From Todiramphus chloris collaris (Eukaryota; Chordata; Aves; Coraciiformes; Alcedinidae): DNA of 64,000 bases. The first letter of the stretch is position 1. Every line of letters starts with the position of its first letter. The notes under the pieces are model-generated. The model had not been told where the DNA came from, did not search any database, and was given only the letters and a program-made list of their open reading frames with translations. The translations under genes were made by a program, and so were the position numbers. The stretch spans positions 32,463,602 to 32,527,601 of the forward strand of contig JANVCC010000022.1 of the NCBI GenBank assembly GCA_025345505.1, given 5' to 3'. Below are positions 42,001 through 57,000 of this stretch, piece after piece.

Positions 42001-45000
42001 GGTGCCATAAACCAAATTAATTTCTACATAGGTCAAAATGCTCTGCGTCAGGGAAGAAGTGAAATTCTTCCTCCAAAAGACCTTGTAATACTAATTCTCC
42101 CCCTGCCTGCAGAAATTCATTCATGGATGGTCTGGTGGTCACCAAACTCACCAATCACTCACTATCCATAGCCTATCACACAAGAACAGCATCTTCATTT
42201 GCCAAGGTAAAAAGTCAGGCATGCCTGTCTTTAGTGAAGCAATGTTCTGATGCCAAACCACCACCAGCAATAGGCTTTTCAGCATCTCAGCGTAGAACCG
42301 AGGATACACAGGATTAACCATCCACACAGAAACTGTGGGTGTGCAGAGATGGAAGCAAAGCCATCCAAACACCGCAACGTTTTCTCTTTGTGTTCCCCCC
42401 ATTCTCTGCAAACGGTGAAATTTAATTTGAGGCAACAAGCAGCAGAGGCTCCCCTGACACAACAGCTCTGAACCAGTGCGGCTGCACTGCGGATGGCTCC
42501 GGGCTTCCCCAGCGAAGGGGGTACTTGCACGTGCTGGAGAACGATGCGGGTCTGGCTGACCACAGCCACCGTCCAGCAACGCCACACAGTAGACCCAAGA
42601 AAGGTCACTGAAAATGGTGCCCTGCTCCGGCAGATTGGCATCAGCAGAGAGGCATGAAGAGGGCACCAGGGTTATGAATAACACTTGATTCACCTTTCCC
42701 AACAGCATAAAAAATAAATCAATCAAAGCAGTGCAGTCACAAGCCCCGGCCCTCGGCATCCCTCCATGCACACGCTTGGCTTCCTGTGTTTGGGCTTGTT
42801 TAACACTGACATTAACAATCTCATTCCAAACGCTCTTCCAAGGCCGGGCGACTTCCGCAGCAGTGCCTTTGCAACCACCCAGCTCCAGCTCCTGAGGTCC
42901 TCTCAGTGGTTTTTCCCAGGCAAGTCCAACACTGCCATTGCTGTTCTCAGGTGTTGCCCTGCTGCCAGCCTGGCACAGGGCAGGTGGAGACAGAGATGGA
43001 TGAGAAAAACGTGGAAAAGCTGGGAAGGAAAACAGGGAGAGGGAAGCGGCATTGGAGGTGAACAGAGGACAGAATGGTGGGTTTTCTGTGCCACCAGTCC
43101 ACTGGCCAGCTTGCTGTGGGATGACACTTTGCCTTGAGATGCACAAGTAGATTTTTAACAGAAAGTCCCAGTCCTCTAAGAGACAGGGAACTAGTGAGTC
43201 ATGAAAGCAAAGCATTTTAAGGGGCAGAGCTGTGCTGGCAGGTATGAAGAACAAACGTGACATTTGCTGAACGCATTCAAGGATACAAAGATGTTTTAAC
43301 ACCTTCTGAGATATCTCCTGCTTCACCTCTGGATGTACAAGTTTTGGCTGGAAGACTGGGAAGAAACAGAAGGAAAAGAGAAGAGCTGCAGAGGAGCAGA
43401 GCTGAAGGAGGATGGTATGCACTGAAAAGATCGATGCCCCTGTCTCCTGACTCACATACTCAGGGGACCATATTCACAAAAACCAGGTTGCCCTTTTCTA
43501 CAGCCCCAGTGCAACACGTGTGCCACGTGAGTCAGCACGGAGCAGTGCACATTTCCTACGAGCCAGGAGCACGTCTGCTCCATGCTGGACTTTTGGGCAG
43601 CAGCCTGGCTCTGTAGCAGGAGATGGGGTACGTGCAGCCCAGGCCAGAGAAGAGCAAATGATACCTTTCTTCTGATACCTTTCCTGCAAAAAAAGAGAGA
43701 GGAATTTTTGTGTTGAATGCATGCAGGTTGATGATTATGCAGTGATAAAAAGGCAGCTATTACAGCTAACACAAAGGCACGTGACCACTCTGACAGATCA
43801 ATGCTGAAAGACTGCAGAGCATCTGCTCGAGCTGCCAGGGCACTGAGAGATAGGAGAAGTGGGAGCTCCCCTGCTCCTGCCCTACCCCCCTAGCCAATGT
43901 TGCTGCTGGCAGCCCTAAGCACAAAAGTACTGGGAAGAAGAGGAGGTAAGAACGGGAAGGGACTGAATTCCCTTCGTAACTTCTTCCCTAAATGCCAGTT
44001 GAACACATTTCCTACCAAAGGAGCTCAGTGATCACAGACCCCAAGCCATAGGCAGCAGGAGCGAAAGGAGCGGCTCTGCCACTGCCGTCTCTCCACATGG
44101 CAGGAGGGTGCCACCTGAAAATCAAGCTCTGGTTGCCACAGTCAGTATCTCCCCACGCCTCACTGGCCACAGCAAGTGGCATCCTCAGAAATGCCAAACC
44201 AAAGCTAAGCAGCAAGAGGCAGCCCGGGGCAGGGAGAGAAGCCCCTTTCTATTTTTCCACTTCTGAATAAATAAGCTCCTATTTTGTCATTAGCACTAGG
44301 GAGATGGTTTCATAAATTAGCATGAACAGCACACTTATATTTCAAATTTTTTAGAGCTGCAAGTAGCAAAAAAGTAAGACAGCTTTTATTGATGTGGGTG
44401 GGGGAAGATGGATCAGAGGAATTTTAAAGAAAGAAGGAAAGGAGTTCCCTTGCTCAAGACTTTCTCCGCACTTATAATAAGCCCGGCAAACCCAAAATGA
44501 GAGATTATGTAAAGTCTGTAATTGAAGGAGCAAAACCCACAGTTAAAACAATCTAAAAGGGCCAAGCCCTGAGAAAGGCAACTTAAATCCCTTATCTTTT
44601 GATGGAAAAGAATGTGCTCCCTGAGATTAATGACGTGTTTACCCAAAAGGAAATTGCCGCCCTTCTGAAGCAGCGAGTGTTTGTTCCTCCCAAGCCTCTG
44701 TTTTCTGCTCCAGAGCTGATCTCCCAAACCTCCTGTTTAAAGTCAACACACAATACGGCTTCCTGCTGCCATGGACTCCAAGGGATCCCACCATTAACTC
44801 TCTCCCGAAAATCACCCTCCACCACACCTGCCTGTCCCAGCCACCGCTGCTGGGACAAAACCAGTGTATTTTAGTCACGCTTGGAGCGTCAACGCCGAGA
44901 GAGGCATCACGCTGCCGGCTGCCAGCAACCTTGCTGCAGGGGGATGAATCACCCCCCTGCATAAATATTTCTCCGTTGAGCAGGCGAATTAGCAAGCACA

Positions 45001-48000
45001 GGCACTGACAGCGCCGTTGAGGGGAAGCACTCGCTTGTCCTGCTCTTCTCCGAAGTCTCCAGGCACAGCAAACAACCGCTTCTCAAGTTGCTTGGGGTTT
45101 CGGCAGCGTGCCCGGCAGCCTGGCCTGCTGCAGGATGCTCTTGGAAAGAGGTTTAACACCAGACAGTGCAATGGTGTGCTGTGTTATAGGAGGCATGAAG
45201 GAGCATGAGATTTGTGCACTGAAAACCCTCAAGAGAGTGAGAAAACCTCAAGTAGAAGCACTTGGGGGGGGAATCTTAAGGAAACCTGCAAAAACCCTGC
45301 TCAGGGACCATCAGTCCTTTGCATATGTGACATATTGTCCCCCTCTGGCAAATGCACCCCTGGTAAATGCACTCACACTCCATTTCCATACTCCTCAGGA
45401 AGCATCCCAGCCACGAGGGCCACCAGGTCACGAGCATCCTCCTCTCCCTAAAGCCAATGGGCCTGCAATAATGGGTGTTGGCCAACAGCTAAAAATAGCA
45501 CAAAAGGCAGAATAAACAAAGGGAGCTGCTTAAATCTGTCTCTGATGTTCATATTTAGCTAATGGGGTAATTTTCATTTGTGGGATGCTGCCACCTCTCT
45601 CAGATGGTGAAGCAGCCTATATCCCCCTCAAGTGCTCCCCAGCCACATCACGTCTCCTGTGGGATCTGGCTGGGTGGGAGGAAACCTGCAAATTCTGCTA
45701 ATTTCTGCCCAGCTCCCCAGGAGCCTGCTTTATCTCCACCTCAGCTTCTCAGGAGGATGAAGAAGTGGAAAACCACCAGTGTACACAAGAGCACACACAG
45801 AGCCTACAAGGGCAGCTCCTCACCAGAAAAGCCCAGCAGCTCTGCACTGCTTAAATAAAGGAAAACTCAGGAATGTGTCTGTGGAAGTAGCTAGCAGAGC
45901 TGTTTGGCACTTATTCTGTCTCTACAGGATAGTGGGGTTTCGTTATTTTTTCAAAAGAAGTCAGAAATAGGTATTTTCTGCAGGTGGAATATCTGAAGTT
46001 TTGATTACGAGAAAAAAAGGAAGAGATTTTAGCATGAGTACTTTAACTTTATAAAGTCCACTTATGTTTTATATTATTTCATGCTAAGCACTAGACTTGC
46101 CGTAAAATATAAAATGCTTCCACTGCTATTTTATTTTTTGATGTGGTATCCACTACCTGGCTTGTTCGGTGGTATTCAGAACCGTCAGTGGAAATGGTTT
46201 TATTCATTACAGACAGAATGAGAAGTAGAACGTCCCTTGCTTCACCCTTTTTCTAGGAAAATAGTTTGCATCAATGGGATATTATTATTAATTATAGAGT
46301 GGTATTTCTTAGAAGTCATGCCCAGAATCCCTGGTTGTGGGAGGCTCTGCAGAACTTAGATGAAAAAACCCAGCCTTGAGAAATGAGAATTTAGGCTGAG
46401 TCAAGACACAACAATTGGAGGAAAATGAACGGCAGTTGAGCAGCAATGATGATGACACACATCCTTTGGACTAGTTGGAGTGACCTCCATTCTAACTCAG
46501 AGCTGTTCTCTGTATTGCCTGGGACAAAGTCTAATCCATGTCAATCAAATCCCATCTTGCAAAAGAAAGCAGATACCAAAAGGTAACATAATCTACTGGA
46601 CCCTGCCACGGTCTACAGAGGCTTCTGCCATGGTCTACAGGGTCTTCTGCCATGGTCATAACTAGAGCATCCTGTATGGTCAGGTTATGGATCTATTATC
46701 CAGATGACACTGGTATTTCAAAAGAAAACCATTCTGTTTGTTGATTTTTTGATGTTGTGTCCAAAATGATAATTTGGTTTTATTTTGGGGAGGTTTTCAT
46801 TATGCTCTGTACAACATACACAGCTCAGCTTCAAGTCCAGTTTCAGACTGCAAATCAAACTGGAAATCAAACAGCATTTGATTTTGGAAAGGTTGAGCAA
46901 GTTGTTATTATCTAAAAGGATTTTGGTTTGCTTGTTTGAAACTATTAATTGAATTCAGTTTAAATGAGAGAATACATTTTCCCTACCAAAATCACATTTT
47001 TCAATGAATGCATTTCCCTTTTGAGTAGAAAAGAAAACCATCGAGAACCACAAGGCCATCATCCAGGCCAGTGAAGGCACAACCAGGATAAAATCTCTTA
47101 TCTTCAGCCAAAACAGGCCAAAAATTGTTTACACAAGCCAGCAGAGAAAATGATGAGCAGTAGATAAGAAACCATATCCCACACAAAGTTTTCTCTTTAG
47201 CCTAGGAAAGGAATGTGAACTAGGAGTGAGGAGGCTGGAGAAAGAATCTAATATCCAGAAATTATCTTCATAAATTCCCAAATAAAGAAAGCTGATTCAG
47301 GGCACAGCTGAACTGTGACTGGAATTAAACACCAAGGGAAAGAAAAAAAAGAGGGTGTAAAGTATCTCCATCATTTGAAAACAATTATGTAGCGGCATAG
47401 AAAAACCCCAGCAAGATTACATAGAGCTGTCCCATTTAAACACAGTGATGGGGAGAGATGGAGAGATTATGGGATGATATATATCATTCTTGAGCCAGTC
47501 AATTTTATTAGGTCTCAAGCATTAAACAAGTTGCTGCTGAATGGAGAGCCTGCACGGGAGGCTTCTTGGGGGGAGCGGGTGGGGAAACCCATGTGAAGGC
47601 AGTGTCCAGCAGGGGACAAAGACACCTGAGGTATTTCAGGATTTATTTACAAGCTCTAGGAAGGTGGGCTTAGCATTGCCTTGTAGGGAAAGACTAGATA
47701 AATTAAAGGTGAAATGAACCATGTACACAATCTCCTGTACAAATCAGGAGCAGCGTTACCTACTAAGCAAGTTTAAACCTGCAACAACCTCAGCAAACCC
47801 TCTCCTGCTCCAGGGGTGGACGCAGACTAGACTGGTTCATGCAGTGGCACGTCTGAAGGTGTCAAAAGAGGCCAGGACCCCCCCTCCTCCCTGGCAGCAC
47901 GCAGCAGAGGGCAGCTCACTCCCACGCTCCATGGGCCACTCACATGGCACAGCCTTGAGAAGAGAAGAACAAGGTGTCTTCCAAGCAAGGTGATTCAATG

Positions 48001-51000
48001 CAGAAAGCAAGTACATCAGCTGCTCTCCAAGTTCTTGAGAGACCCAAAGCAGTGGGTTTTGGCTGCAGGAAGAGGGGGTTAGCCTGAGATAGCTGTGACA
48101 AGAGCAGGGCCTGTGAGGATGCAGGGGAGAATTCATCACTAGAAATCTTTAAGAGCACATGGCACCCCCAGCCCTGCAGGAGGGCAGGAACCCACAAGCC
48201 CTGAGCTCTCCTTCCCTCCTCCTTACCCAACCACTGGATGATGCTTCAGGGTAGTGGGCTCAGAAATCCCACCTGGCCTCAGTGGAGCAGGAGCACGAGG
48301 ATGGCAGCCCTTGCCCCTTGTGAGCAGACATTTTACCAATACCCTGAGCATCCACTGGCAGAGAAGATCACTGCTCCTCGACAAAGTCCTACTGTGGGAT
48401 GTCCTCCATCAAGGAAAAAAACCATAAAAACCTACCTACAAATAGGGCAGCAGAGTAGAATCACACAGCAAAGTTACAACCTAATTTTTTTATTCTTCTT
48501 TTTTTTTTTTTTCTTCTTTCTTTTTTACACAAGCTGCTTTAAATACCTACTTCAGAGAGCCTGGACAGAGTGGTGAAGCTTTCCTCTCCCTATCTAAATA
48601 AGGCCCCTAACAATGTTATCACTTTTCAAAACACATCTGTCCCACAGCTCCTAGCCCAGACAATTGGCAGGTAACCAGTTAATAAATGTCTTCGCCAGAC
48701 TGTTGAATAGGTTGGCCCCAGCTCAAGAGTGATGTCAGGGCCATTCAATGCACTATAATTGGAAAAACCTGGGCAAAGCAACCCCATGTTTTTTAATAAA
48801 TAAAGAGTGTATTAGCAGCCTCCTGCTTTTATTCACCATGGTGTCTACCTTGTTCGGTAGCAAAAAGGGATCTTTTTTTTTCCTGCTGCCGCTCATTCAG
48901 TGATTTCTACTTGGAATTTGATGCCAGTTTCCAGATGTGTCTCAGGCCAGGAAGTCAGCAATCAGCCTGGAAAAAGCCTCTGGGATTAGCTGCAGATCAT
49001 CTTCTGACACACACATCCTTCCTGCACCCTCTTTTATGAAATTGGGGCACACCCCTCATGCCCGAAAATAAAATAAAACAACGCAGAGCCAAGCAAAAAT
49101 CCCCAGATTAGGACACTTTGATTGCTTTAATATTAAATGTATGGGAATATAATTAATTAATTCAATCCATCAAAGTCCCCAAGGCACTGTTTGAGGGATC
49201 TTTACAACATCAGAGTGTTTATATACATAAATCACTTTATCAATTGCGGGTTCCTCATCTGCTGGAAGAGCCCCAGGCAAAGCTCATCTCTCACAGCTCC
49301 TCACCACTGGTACCCAACCAGAGAACATCAGCTCCCCCATATCGGCCACAGAATACCTGAGGGGATAAATCCTCCAAAGGACTCGCCCTCGGAGGAAGAA
49401 GTGAGGATGATAAATGAGCTTTCTGGGCTCTGTGTGAGCAACTTTGGGAAGCTAAAACTCAAGCGGGTGATATGAAGGATGCGGTTTGAGTGGAAAATAA
49501 TCTCAAGCAGAAGCTCACCCTCACAGCAACGTGCCTTTCAAGCCTCTCCACGTCCCTGAGAAATGAACTGCTTGGGTTTCCCAGCCAGGAGAAGGGGGCT
49601 AAGCCCTCCACACCCGGGCTCCACGCTTGTCCCAGCCACGCGGTCCTGTCTGCTGCAGGATGGGGGTGGGATGCCCCGGCCCAAGGGGACCCAATTACTG
49701 TATTCCCAACAAAATATTTTAATACCCCCCCAAGCTTTTAAAAGGCTGTTGACAGGCTTCTTTTGCTCATGTTGCCACTCCTTTCATCTCCCCAACAAAG
49801 CACAACCAAATTAACAGCAGCCTTCCCCCCATTAAGCACAGCCCCCCCAGCTCCCCGCTGCCATGGGCTCGCTGCTGCAGTCGCTCTGCTCTCACAGGGC
49901 ACCTGAGAGCTGCTGCCAAAACAGGAAAGCAGGCGCCTAATTGAAAGGGAGTATTTGGGAGTCACCCCACACAAAAATTAGCAGAGATATGCTAGGAAAA
50001 TAAAAGAGTGGGCATTAACAGCCGGCTTATCTTCTTTTTCCGTGACTCTGATGTTCAGGACGTGAAGAGGCGAAAAAATTTCACATGCTGTTCTAAGGAG
50101 CTGGTCACGAAGAGGAGCATCCTCTCCTTTACATACACCACTGCCCCCAAAATCACTCGGGCTGATTTTGAGGTATGGACCTCCAGAATCAAAATGCAGA
50201 AATAGGTGAGACAAGAAAACCCCGCATGGCTGCTATGCAACTGTGCAGCAAGTGCCAGGTCTTGGTTATGGGTTGAGAAGTTGAGCGCTGCCTGATTTCA
50301 ATTCCTCTGTGTTGGGTTTGATAAAATCAGTAAACTGTGCCTAGGGAGAAAGAGCAGAGATGTTTTCTGTCCCGAGAAGGAGCACAAGGGTCTCTGTTCC
50401 TGGAGTTGGGACAGAATTTTAAGGTGAGTGGCGAGGGACAGCTCAACAAGGCTGGGTTTCAGCCAGCACTTGGGAGCCTTTCTCCATACTATCCACCCCT
50501 GGCCAAGACCCAAGCCCGGGACTGTGACCTGTCCCCAGGGGAAGTGCCAGCTGGAGCCAAGGGGAGGATTCCGGATGAAGTCCAAAAACTCAGGCAGACC
50601 CACCCCGCCCTGCGGAAAGGAGAGAAAGCCCTGGGGGCCAGGCAGAGAGATGCTGCAGCCTGGCAAGGAGCAGGCAGGTCTAAGCCCTGGGGGCCAGGCA
50701 GAGAGATGCTGCAGCCTGGCAAGGAGCAGGCAGGTCTNNNNNNNNNNGGGCCAGGCAGAGAGATGCTGCAGCCTGGCAAGGAGCAGGCAGGTCTGCCTGC
50801 AGCCTCAGGACAAGAGATCCAGAGCCACTTGGCTCCTCCAGCCCCAGCCTCAGGCAGCAGCAGCCCCTCTGGCTCTCTGGGTGGGAGTGAGCAATGGCAG
50901 TAGAGAGAGGAGGAAAAAAAAAAAAAAAGGAGAAAAAGCAGCGGGAAGCCCTGCTGAGAAGCCCCCTTTTGTGTAAACATGCTCTGTCCTCAGACTAAAA

Positions 51001-54000
51001 ATAAAGGCAAACCACAGGAAGGGAGTGAGTGCTTGGACAATATCCGATTTGGTGTGTGCCTGGGTGTGAGCTGAGGGAATGGGGAGAAGAGCAGGGGACT
51101 CCACCCAGCCCAACCACACAAAGGCAGCCGTTTAAGACCTTCAAGATGGACAGGCATTCCTGGAGATTATTTAAATCCAAATAACTGCTGCTTGGCAGAT
51201 GCACAGTCCTTTGGTATGTGAGCAGCACTTGGAAACGTTAAGTGAGAGAAAAGGCTGCCATGGCAGGAACAGGAAAGGCAGGATGGCTGCACAAGGCCCA
51301 TTTTACAGGTTCCGAGACCAAGAACTGTGAACCGAAACCCCATAAACGTGTCATAAAACCAGGAAGCAACCTGGGCAAGATATTAGCTGAAATCTTTACA
51401 GCTTACAGGTCCGTTCTCAAAAATGATGTCTCCCTCCTTCGCATCCTAAGTCACCACTGCAGGTGAAGAACAAAACCCTACACAACCTCACGCATGTGAG
51501 AGCTGCAGAGTGCTGATCAGGTCACTGCCCACACCAAAAGGGTCTTCAATCCTCACCCTTGCCATCAGCTGATACTCGAGGATGGAGCTTCACCAACACT
51601 TGCATGTCCCACCAGCAGCCTCCTCGCAGGAGGGATGCTGTGCTGACGGGTGAAATCACACCCAAGAGGCAAGCACCCATCCACGCTGTGCAGAAAATGT
51701 GCAAGACAGAGCGAGGAGGCTTCTTGAAGCCCAGTGCTCACCGTTGGTGCTGACACACCACTCAGAGGCCTTCTGGGGAAATGCAGGACTTGGGAGGAAT
51801 CAGCCATTCAGCCTAGCTCGAAACAGTTCTCTCACATGGTAGTACTGCTCTGTAAAAGCAGGGAAACCCACAGCTCTCCCCAGCCATCCCTACAGCCACA
51901 GACTCCACTGTACAGGCTGCTCTGCTCTGAGGTACCAGCATTTGGGGCTGGGATCTGGCTACCATCAGCCTGATGTTCTTCCACACACTGGAAACCCTCC
52001 TCTCTTTAGCCAGCCATGGCTGAACTGCAGCAACCGCAGTGCTCAACTGCCTCGTTTCCTTTCTTATCTCTATTTTCTGTCAGAAGAAAATGACACGGTG
52101 CTCAGCAGTGGAGGAAACCAAAGACAACTACATTGACCTCAACTTGGGCATGTTTCCTGGTGATGTTTGTATTCCTCTAATTCTCTCCTCTTGGTCCCTT
52201 GTTCACTTTCCTACCACCAGGTTTCACCCCAAATTTTCTCTCTACTATTAGAAAGGTCTCTAGATCCGCATTAAAGGTCTCCCCCGAGGACCATCAAAAT
52301 GCAACCACCATCCCCCCCATTTCCTTTAGAAAATAACTTCCTATGAAAAGCAGCTGTTTGGAGCAGGTCAGTCGCCTTCTCTGCAAAACATGTCACACTG
52401 AGCACAACCATCCTTGCTTCGCTCTGACTTGTGTCTGCTGAGACCTTTACTGGCTTTCATTTGGGGCATTGCTTCCATGCTAAATGTAATGCACAAGCAC
52501 CTTTCCACAAGGCTCGCTCCAAGAAGGGAGCAGCTGCTGGTGCAGCAGCTTCTGTCCCCACCTCCCCAGCCTTGCACACGAGCAGCACAGATCAGATGGG
52601 GCATGAAAAGCCAGCTATGCCACCGGTGCTACCAGCATCTGCAGGACTCGCCTCCTGCCACCCAGCCCGGCAGCTCAATCGAAACTGTAAACCAAAACTG
52701 AAGGTCTTTCCTCTAAATCAACTTCAGCATGTCCCTCGCAACCCCCTAAGGTGCTACTGACCACAGGGGAAGCCAAGAAAAAGGTGACACCTTCTGTTTA
52801 CTCAGCTAATTGCACTTCGTTGTTGCTGGAGCAGCTGCTGCAGCACTCATGGACCTTGTCCATCACAACACCCTGCATCTTGAGGTGTGTTTCCTTCCAA
52901 ACACCTCTCTGGGATGAGGATGGAGGGAGGGAGAGGAGGGGGGGGGGTCAGGGTGCAAGCAGGGCTGTAGGTGGGAGTCCTGAACTTCCACCTTGCCCAA
53001 GCTGGAGCTGTCTGTGCAGGCTGAAGTCAGGCTGGGGAAGGTTAACAGGGGAGACTTGCACCCTGAGCTCCTTGAAACCCCAGCAGCCACCCGCTCTAGC
53101 CTACCCAGCTTCCTCCTTGGCTCCTCAACATGGCTCTGGGTAGCAATTCCAGCAGCGTGAAGCCTGGGGCCAGTGCTGGTGGCACAGGTCATCAAAGCCA
53201 GGGTATAAGGTGACCTCAGGGGTCTTTGGGGAGAAGAACTCCTTAACGGAAAGTCATAAACCTCAGGTTTTGTGGGCACATTGCTTAACATGGAGTTAGA
53301 CAGCAGAAGGCTACAAAGAGCAAACAGAGGCTACAAAGAGCTGCAAATGCAGCCACTCCATTGTTAGAAAACCTCCAAGTGCAAAATAAGTATAACAAGT
53401 GCACACATGGAGAGCTCCATTCCCAAGATTAAACACCCAAATAAGGCATCTTCAGCCACGCTCTGAAAATACATCCTCCTTGCAAAATTACGGGTTGCCT
53501 CTAAAAGATCAGTACCAAAGAATAGGGCACATGTCTGGAAGTGCTGAACTCTACCTCTGCCCAGATGCGTAACTTCACAAAGACACCTAAGGAGAAAACC
53601 CTGGGGGGATTAACGCCTTCTGATCCCAAGGTAATAGACCCTCAGTTTTACCTGGATCAAGGTGTGTAAAGGATCCGATGACAAAGTCTAGCGTCGAGAC
53701 AGCCAGTAGGAACAGCAGCAGGAGCTGGAGCCTGATGATCCACTTCACCCCGGCCAGGTTGATCCCCAGCAGAGCCAGCAGGACAGCTAGGGAAATCCCA
53801 CGCACTGCCCAGATGTTGCTGAGGCTCAGGACATCTGCGATGGACTCTGCAAAGCCAGTGATGTACATGGCACCTGCAACGCACTGAAGGACAGAGCCCT
53901 GTGAGTGTCCCAAGGGAGAACAAGGGATCCCCATGCACAGCCCCCATGCTGAGCCAGGGAGGTCTCTCTTTAGACAGACAGACATTTGCTGTCACAGTAC

Positions 54001-57000
54001 AATTTTAATGCTACTCTGGCCTACATGGGACTAACTTTTTTGCTGTAAGACAGCACACTGCCAGGGCAGCATACCTACTACTTGAGTAAACAGAGGAGGC
54101 TGGGCACGAGGGCCAGCAGCCCAGCAACTTTCCACTGGCTTTAAAGTTTACCTTCCATTCATGCTCCAGAAGAAACCACACTGGCTTCTCCAAGGGAGAA
54201 AAGGATGAGTCAACCTCTAAGTTTCCTCCCTTCTTCTGTTTCTCTGAAGGGTTCCAGTTCAAGACCTGCCTGAAGAAAGGCAGTTTGCTTCCCCTTTCAC
54301 TGCCTCCCAGGGGTTATTTTTAACTTGGTGTTTAGTTTGGATGTAAAGTCTGATGCTTCACCGGCTCCCCATCCCGTTGCTGGAACGGAGCCTGAGCTTT
54401 TGAGGAGAGCGCATTGTGCAAGCCATGCCCCCTGAGCTCCCAGGAAAGCTGCTTGTTTGTCTTGCTGCTGGGCAGGACATGTGCTGCCCTGGGTGGCTGA
54501 GAGGCTGCAGGATGGGACATCTGCAGCAGAGGTTGAGGCCTCAAACCCCCCTGAGGGACAGCAATCCTAAATACCAGGACATTTCCCTCCAGAGATTCCC
54601 ACTATCTGACATTTCAGCAACAACCCTTTGTAGTGCATGGCACCCCTGGCAAAACAGGCTGGGGCACACAGCCCAGCACAGACGGTGTGACCTTGGGTCC
54701 TGCGGCCACGCTGTCCCCCTCCATGGACAAGGGATGTGCAGCACAGCTCCCACATGACTGGAAGGGAAACCCCCCCCCACCCAAGCCAGCAAGAGTCAGA
54801 GACAACCTGTCCTTCACTGCAGATTCCTGTTAGACTGACCCGGCACCGCTCCACTGAGGGTGTTGGGGACAACCTGACCCATTCCCAGGGGCTGCAGCTT
54901 CATGTGCAGTTTTCAGTAAGCAAGGTGCGTGAGATTCACCCGTTCAGACTCAGACACCTGCAACTTGGAGATCCTGGAGAAAGATTGGCTTCTGGCATAA
55001 GCAGACACCTAGGTCAGCTACGCTCTGAAAGCATCTCTCCTTACTGGTAGCCCCCCTGTGAATGTCTCCACCACAGAAGTATCAGACTCTACAGGGTGCT
55101 CCCTGAAAAAGCAGATGGTTTCTTGTTTACTTGTGTTTAGCATGGCCTACATCACCACTGCGTGGATCACACGCATCCTGCCTGGCTGCTCTCTCCAGCA
55201 AGCAGGTCCCTCCTGAGCTAGCAGAGGACAATACCCCACACTGGCACGGCTCCCCTGGGGGCACCCACAAAAACTGCACTTCAAATCTGAAGCCAAAAAA
55301 TCCCCAAACAGAATCAAACTCCGATACAGCTATTAAAACTGGGTGCAGTTTCTTGCCTCTCACACGAGGAAAGCCCTGCAGACAGAAAGCAGTACCACCC
55401 AACCCCAACTCCCTGTACCTGACCAACAGCAGTTTTTAAACAAGTCACGTTTTCTTAACTAAGTTTTCTTTCCTTTCACCCCAAGCATGGCAATACACAA
55501 GGACACTCTGAAGGGAGCAGAGTGGAGCAAGCCACTGCCTCAGCACCACAAGCCTCCTTGAAGCCTTTCCTCTGATGAACCATGAGCATCACCAGCAGAA
55601 TGGAGAAGTTAGATGCCCACAAACAGCTCCGCTGCTCTGCATACAGGAATGGCCAAGGCCCCATGGCACTGGGACATGGGCTGGTTTCTCATGAGATACC
55701 TGTCTGGAAATCAGAATTGAGTTCCAGGCTGAAATTTGCTGAAATCAGTCCCTCATAAACCTTTGTAAACAATGTACTTCGCTGGGCGAGAAACACAATC
55801 GGTTTTCAACACCCATACTACCTTTGCTTTTGGTATTTTAGGGTTGGGCCCTCAAAAACCTCTGCTTCCACAAACAGGTCTCACTGCAAACCACCCCAGG
55901 AAAGAAGACTGCAGAGAAAAGCACCAAACCACAGCCCCGTGGTTAGAGCTGCAGTGACCAAACACACACACCAAGTGGATGCATGCTGCATCCTTTAGGG
56001 GAATCCGATTCAGCCTCTGCTATGGAGCATCCCAGGAGGACAGCAAAGCTCAACCAGGTCTCTGCTCACCTTGGCTGGTGCAGCAGGAGCCCATCTCTGC
56101 AGCAGCCCTGGGCAGTGAGCTACTTAATCTCCCAAGGCATCAGTAGCACGTGGCCAGTCATGCCCCACTTGCCCCAGTCAGACCAAGAAATGGGGAATAC
56201 CTCCATTTCTGTCTGGACTCAGCTCATGATGGAGGTTACAGTGTTCCTTGAGCATCTTTGTAGCAGGGGAGCTGCCTGCAGCTGGTGCAAAGCACGCTGG
56301 GCAGAAAGCAACGGCCAAAGAGCAGGGAATGGAATCAGCTTTTGGGAGCAGGCAAATCATTCCTGAGCCAGATGCAGCCCCCCATGCACACAGGATGCCT
56401 AGGCAGGGGCAGGGGCAGCCACAGCCCAACCTCAGGACAGGCTGTAACCTGATTGCTTTCCCAGACGGGGTCCGCTCGGAGAGGGAGAGTGGAAAATATG
56501 ACAGGAAGGATTCTCATGTGTGGCCCATTTCCATATCTTGGCTTGTAACTGTGTTCAGTTTGTATTTTATGGACACTTGCTTTTAATCTGGAGTGAAAGG
56601 AGAAGAGGGGATTATTTTTGGTTTGGGGTTTCTTAAGGGTTTTCAGAGATTTCTGGAAGCCAGTCAGTTAAAAACAAACCTCAGTAAAAATGCTTCTCTG
56701 CTCACCACGTTTTATACCGTTCAGAACATCTTTATGGGGGAGGGGGTTAAGTTACTGCAGGTTTAAGAGATTACTTTCCATTCTGGATGCTTACTACTTG
56801 TGTACTTCAGTGCTTCACCACTGCAACAGCTCCTTGGGACCTTTCAGAAAACCCAGAACTGTGAGGTTTGGATCTCGAGAAGTCAATTAGCTGTGGCCCT
56901 TACCTCTGCCCAGCTCTCTTCCCACACCAGCACCCCTCCTGCTGGCTCCCACAGAGTAGCAGCCGAGGCTTGCCCAGTCCTGAAGGGCACAGGGAGCACG

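Larger units (their letters stand above)
36552..53651 (-). other. SLC12A8: SLC12A8 intron 4 (17.1 kb)
   Basis: Largest intron. It contains an old LINE relic (38.64-39.25 kb), a short 22-bp tandem repeat (46.6 kb), a long open frame of unknown meaning (43455-42148), a 56-bp minisatellite with an N gap (50.63-50.80 kb) and a T-run near 48495. The remainder is featureless to the eye. Confidence 0.75.
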
